DNA from: Enterobacterales bacterium
GTDB lineage: Bacteria; Pseudomonadota; Gammaproteobacteria; Enterobacterales; Enterobacteriaceae
Direction of reading: 5' to 3'
DNA length: 62,077 nucleotides
NCBI GenBank assembly: GCA_015654925.1
Contig: JAATFX010000042.1
Coordinates: 1 to 62,077, forward strand
Part shown: piece by piece, positions 61,175 to 62,077 of the stretch
Numbering within the stretch: position 1 is the first letter of the stretch
Layout: each line of letters begins with the position of its first letter
Notes under the pieces: generated by a model
Databases searched by the model: none
Seen by the model: only the letters and a program-made list of their open reading frames with translations
Told to the model about the DNA's origin: nothing
Position numbers and translations under genes: made by a program

Positions 61175-62077
61175 ATGTCCAATCCACGCTTTTATGGCGT
61201 TATCCCACCGGTTCCCACGCTTTTTACCGCCGATGAACAGCTTGACGAAGCCAGCATGGCCAAACTGCTTGATAGCCTGATCGCCTCTGACGTCAACGGG
61301 CTGTTTTTTCTCGGCAGCGCCGGCGAGTTTGCCCATATGTCGGAAGCCCTGCGCCTGCAGACGGCGGAATTTTGCGTTAAGTATGTGAATAAACGTAAAC
61401 CGGTATTGATCGGCATCGCCCACTCCGGCACCGGGGAGGCGATACGTTTTGGCCTGCATGCCCAAAAAATTGGCGCGGATGGGGTCGTGGCGGTCAACCC
61501 TTATTATAACCCGCTCAGTGAAGAAAACCTGTACCTGCATTATAAGCACCTGGCCGACGCGCTGGAGTTGCCCATCCTGATTTACAACTTCCCCGGCCTG
61601 ACCGGCCAGTCCATTCCGGTGTCGGTGATTAAGCGCCTGGCGCAGGACTGCCCGACGATTGTCGGCCTGAAAGATACGGTGGATACCCTGAACCATATCC
61701 GCGAAACCCTGCATGCGGTAAAACCGGTGCGCCCGGATTTCGCGGTATTCTCCGGTTATGACGAGTATTTGTTCGGCACGCTGATCCTGGGCGGCGACGG
61801 CTGCATTCCCGCCAGCGCCAATTTTGCGCCCGAACTGACCTGCGGCATCTACCAGGCCTGGCTGCGCGAGGATTATGCCGAGGCGGTGAAGTTACAGCAG
61901 CGCCTGTCGTATATCCCGGAGCTGTATAACTACGATCTGCCTTTTTATAATGTGGTGAAGTACGCCATTAAGCTGGCGGGCGTGGATATTTCGGTGAATG
62001 CGCTGCGGCCGGCGTCGCCGCTGACCGAGGAGCTAAAAGCGCGGATCAAGGCCGCGCTGGAAAGAAGCGGGGTGATT
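61175..62077 (+). CDS. DapA-family aldolase/lyase (YagE-like), 3' end cut by window
   Basis: Class I lyase of the dihydrodipicolinate synthase/N-acetylneuraminate lyase family. ATG 61175 follows a GGAGAG and 301 codons stay open to the window end, so only the stop (and perhaps a few residues) is missing. Visible motifs: Gly-Ser-Ala-Gly-Glu-Phe (substrate-binding loop), the Tyr in Ile-Tyr-Asn-Phe-Pro-Gly and the Schiff-base Lys in Gly-Leu-Lys-Asp-Thr. Similarity appears highest to E. coli YagE, a 2-keto-3-deoxygluconate aldolase of 302 aa. The substrate is not certain. It is divergent from yohJ. Confidence 0.85.
   Translation, partial: MSNPRFYGVIPPVPTLFTADEQLDEASMAKLLDSLIASDVNGLFFLGSAGEFAHMSEALRLQTAEFCVKYVNKRKPVLIGIAHSGTGEAIRFGLHAQKIGADGVVAVNPYYNPLSEENLYLHYKHLADALELPILIYNFPGLTGQSIPVSVIKRLAQDCPTIVGLKDTVDTLNHIRETLHAVKPVRPDFAVFSGYDEYLFGTLILGGDGCIPASANFAPELTCGIYQAWLREDYAEAVKLQQRLSYIPELYNYDLPFYNVVKYAIKLAGVDISVNALRPASPLTEELKARIKAALERSGVI

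Overview
The window is a chromosomal segment of a high-GC member of Enterobacterales. From yejG at the left to yohJ at the right, gene order follows the E. coli K-12 segment yohJ-yohK-cdd-sanA-mglCAB-galS-yeiB-folE-yeiG-lysP-yeiE-yeiH-nfo-fruAKB-setB-yeiP-yeiQ-yeiR-lpxT-mepS-yejABEF-yejG, recalled from memory. Proteins resemble their E. coli counterparts strongly but not identically, and E. coli genes such as rtn/pdeN are missing, so this is not E. coli. A Sodalis/Pectobacteriaceae-like genus is possible but is only a guess.

Layout. (1) 1-4020: the tail of an unknown gene, a 141-bp tandem repeat, and a Fur-box-preceded efeUOB iron-uptake operon. (2) 4441-17141: yejG, the peptide importer yejABEF, mepS, lpxT, yeiR, yeiQ, efpL and setB. 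(3) 17400-21290: fruBKA behind two Cra operators. (4) 21357-32412: a complete nitrate respiration block (narXL divergent from narKGHJI) with FNR and NarL sites, lying between fruA and nfo. (5) 32470-37177: nfo, yeiH, yeiE, lysP. (6) 37299-42587: an accessory block with a Fur-box FecCD-type permease and ATPase but no binding protein, an ATP-grasp ligase, a RidA-like protein lacking the usual catalytic arginine, and hcxA. (7) 42595-45512: fghA, folE, yeiB. (8) 45604-49370: a PmrA box, eptA, basR, basS and a small unknown membrane protein. (9) 49505-54621: galS and mglBAC, each with a CRP site next to a gal-type operator. (10) 54701-55735: an AT-rich zeta-toxin-like gene with a small partner ORF and palindromes upstream. 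(11) 56018-62077: sanA, maeA, cdd, yohKJ and a DapA/YagE-type aldolase that runs off the end.

How the parts relate. Iron appears twice (efeUOB and the FecCD/FecE-like pair), each behind a Fur-box match. Lipid A modification appears twice (lpxT and eptA-basRS), and LpxT and EptA are known to act on the same lipid A phosphate. Sugar uptake (fruBKA, mglBAC, setB) has visible Cra, CRP and gal-type sites. The most novel pieces are the ATP-grasp/RidA-like pair, the zeta-toxin pair, the small ORF after basS, the hairpin covering the cdd ribosome-binding site, and the 141-bp repeat. No tRNA, rRNA, CRISPR array, IS element or prophage gene was seen by eye.
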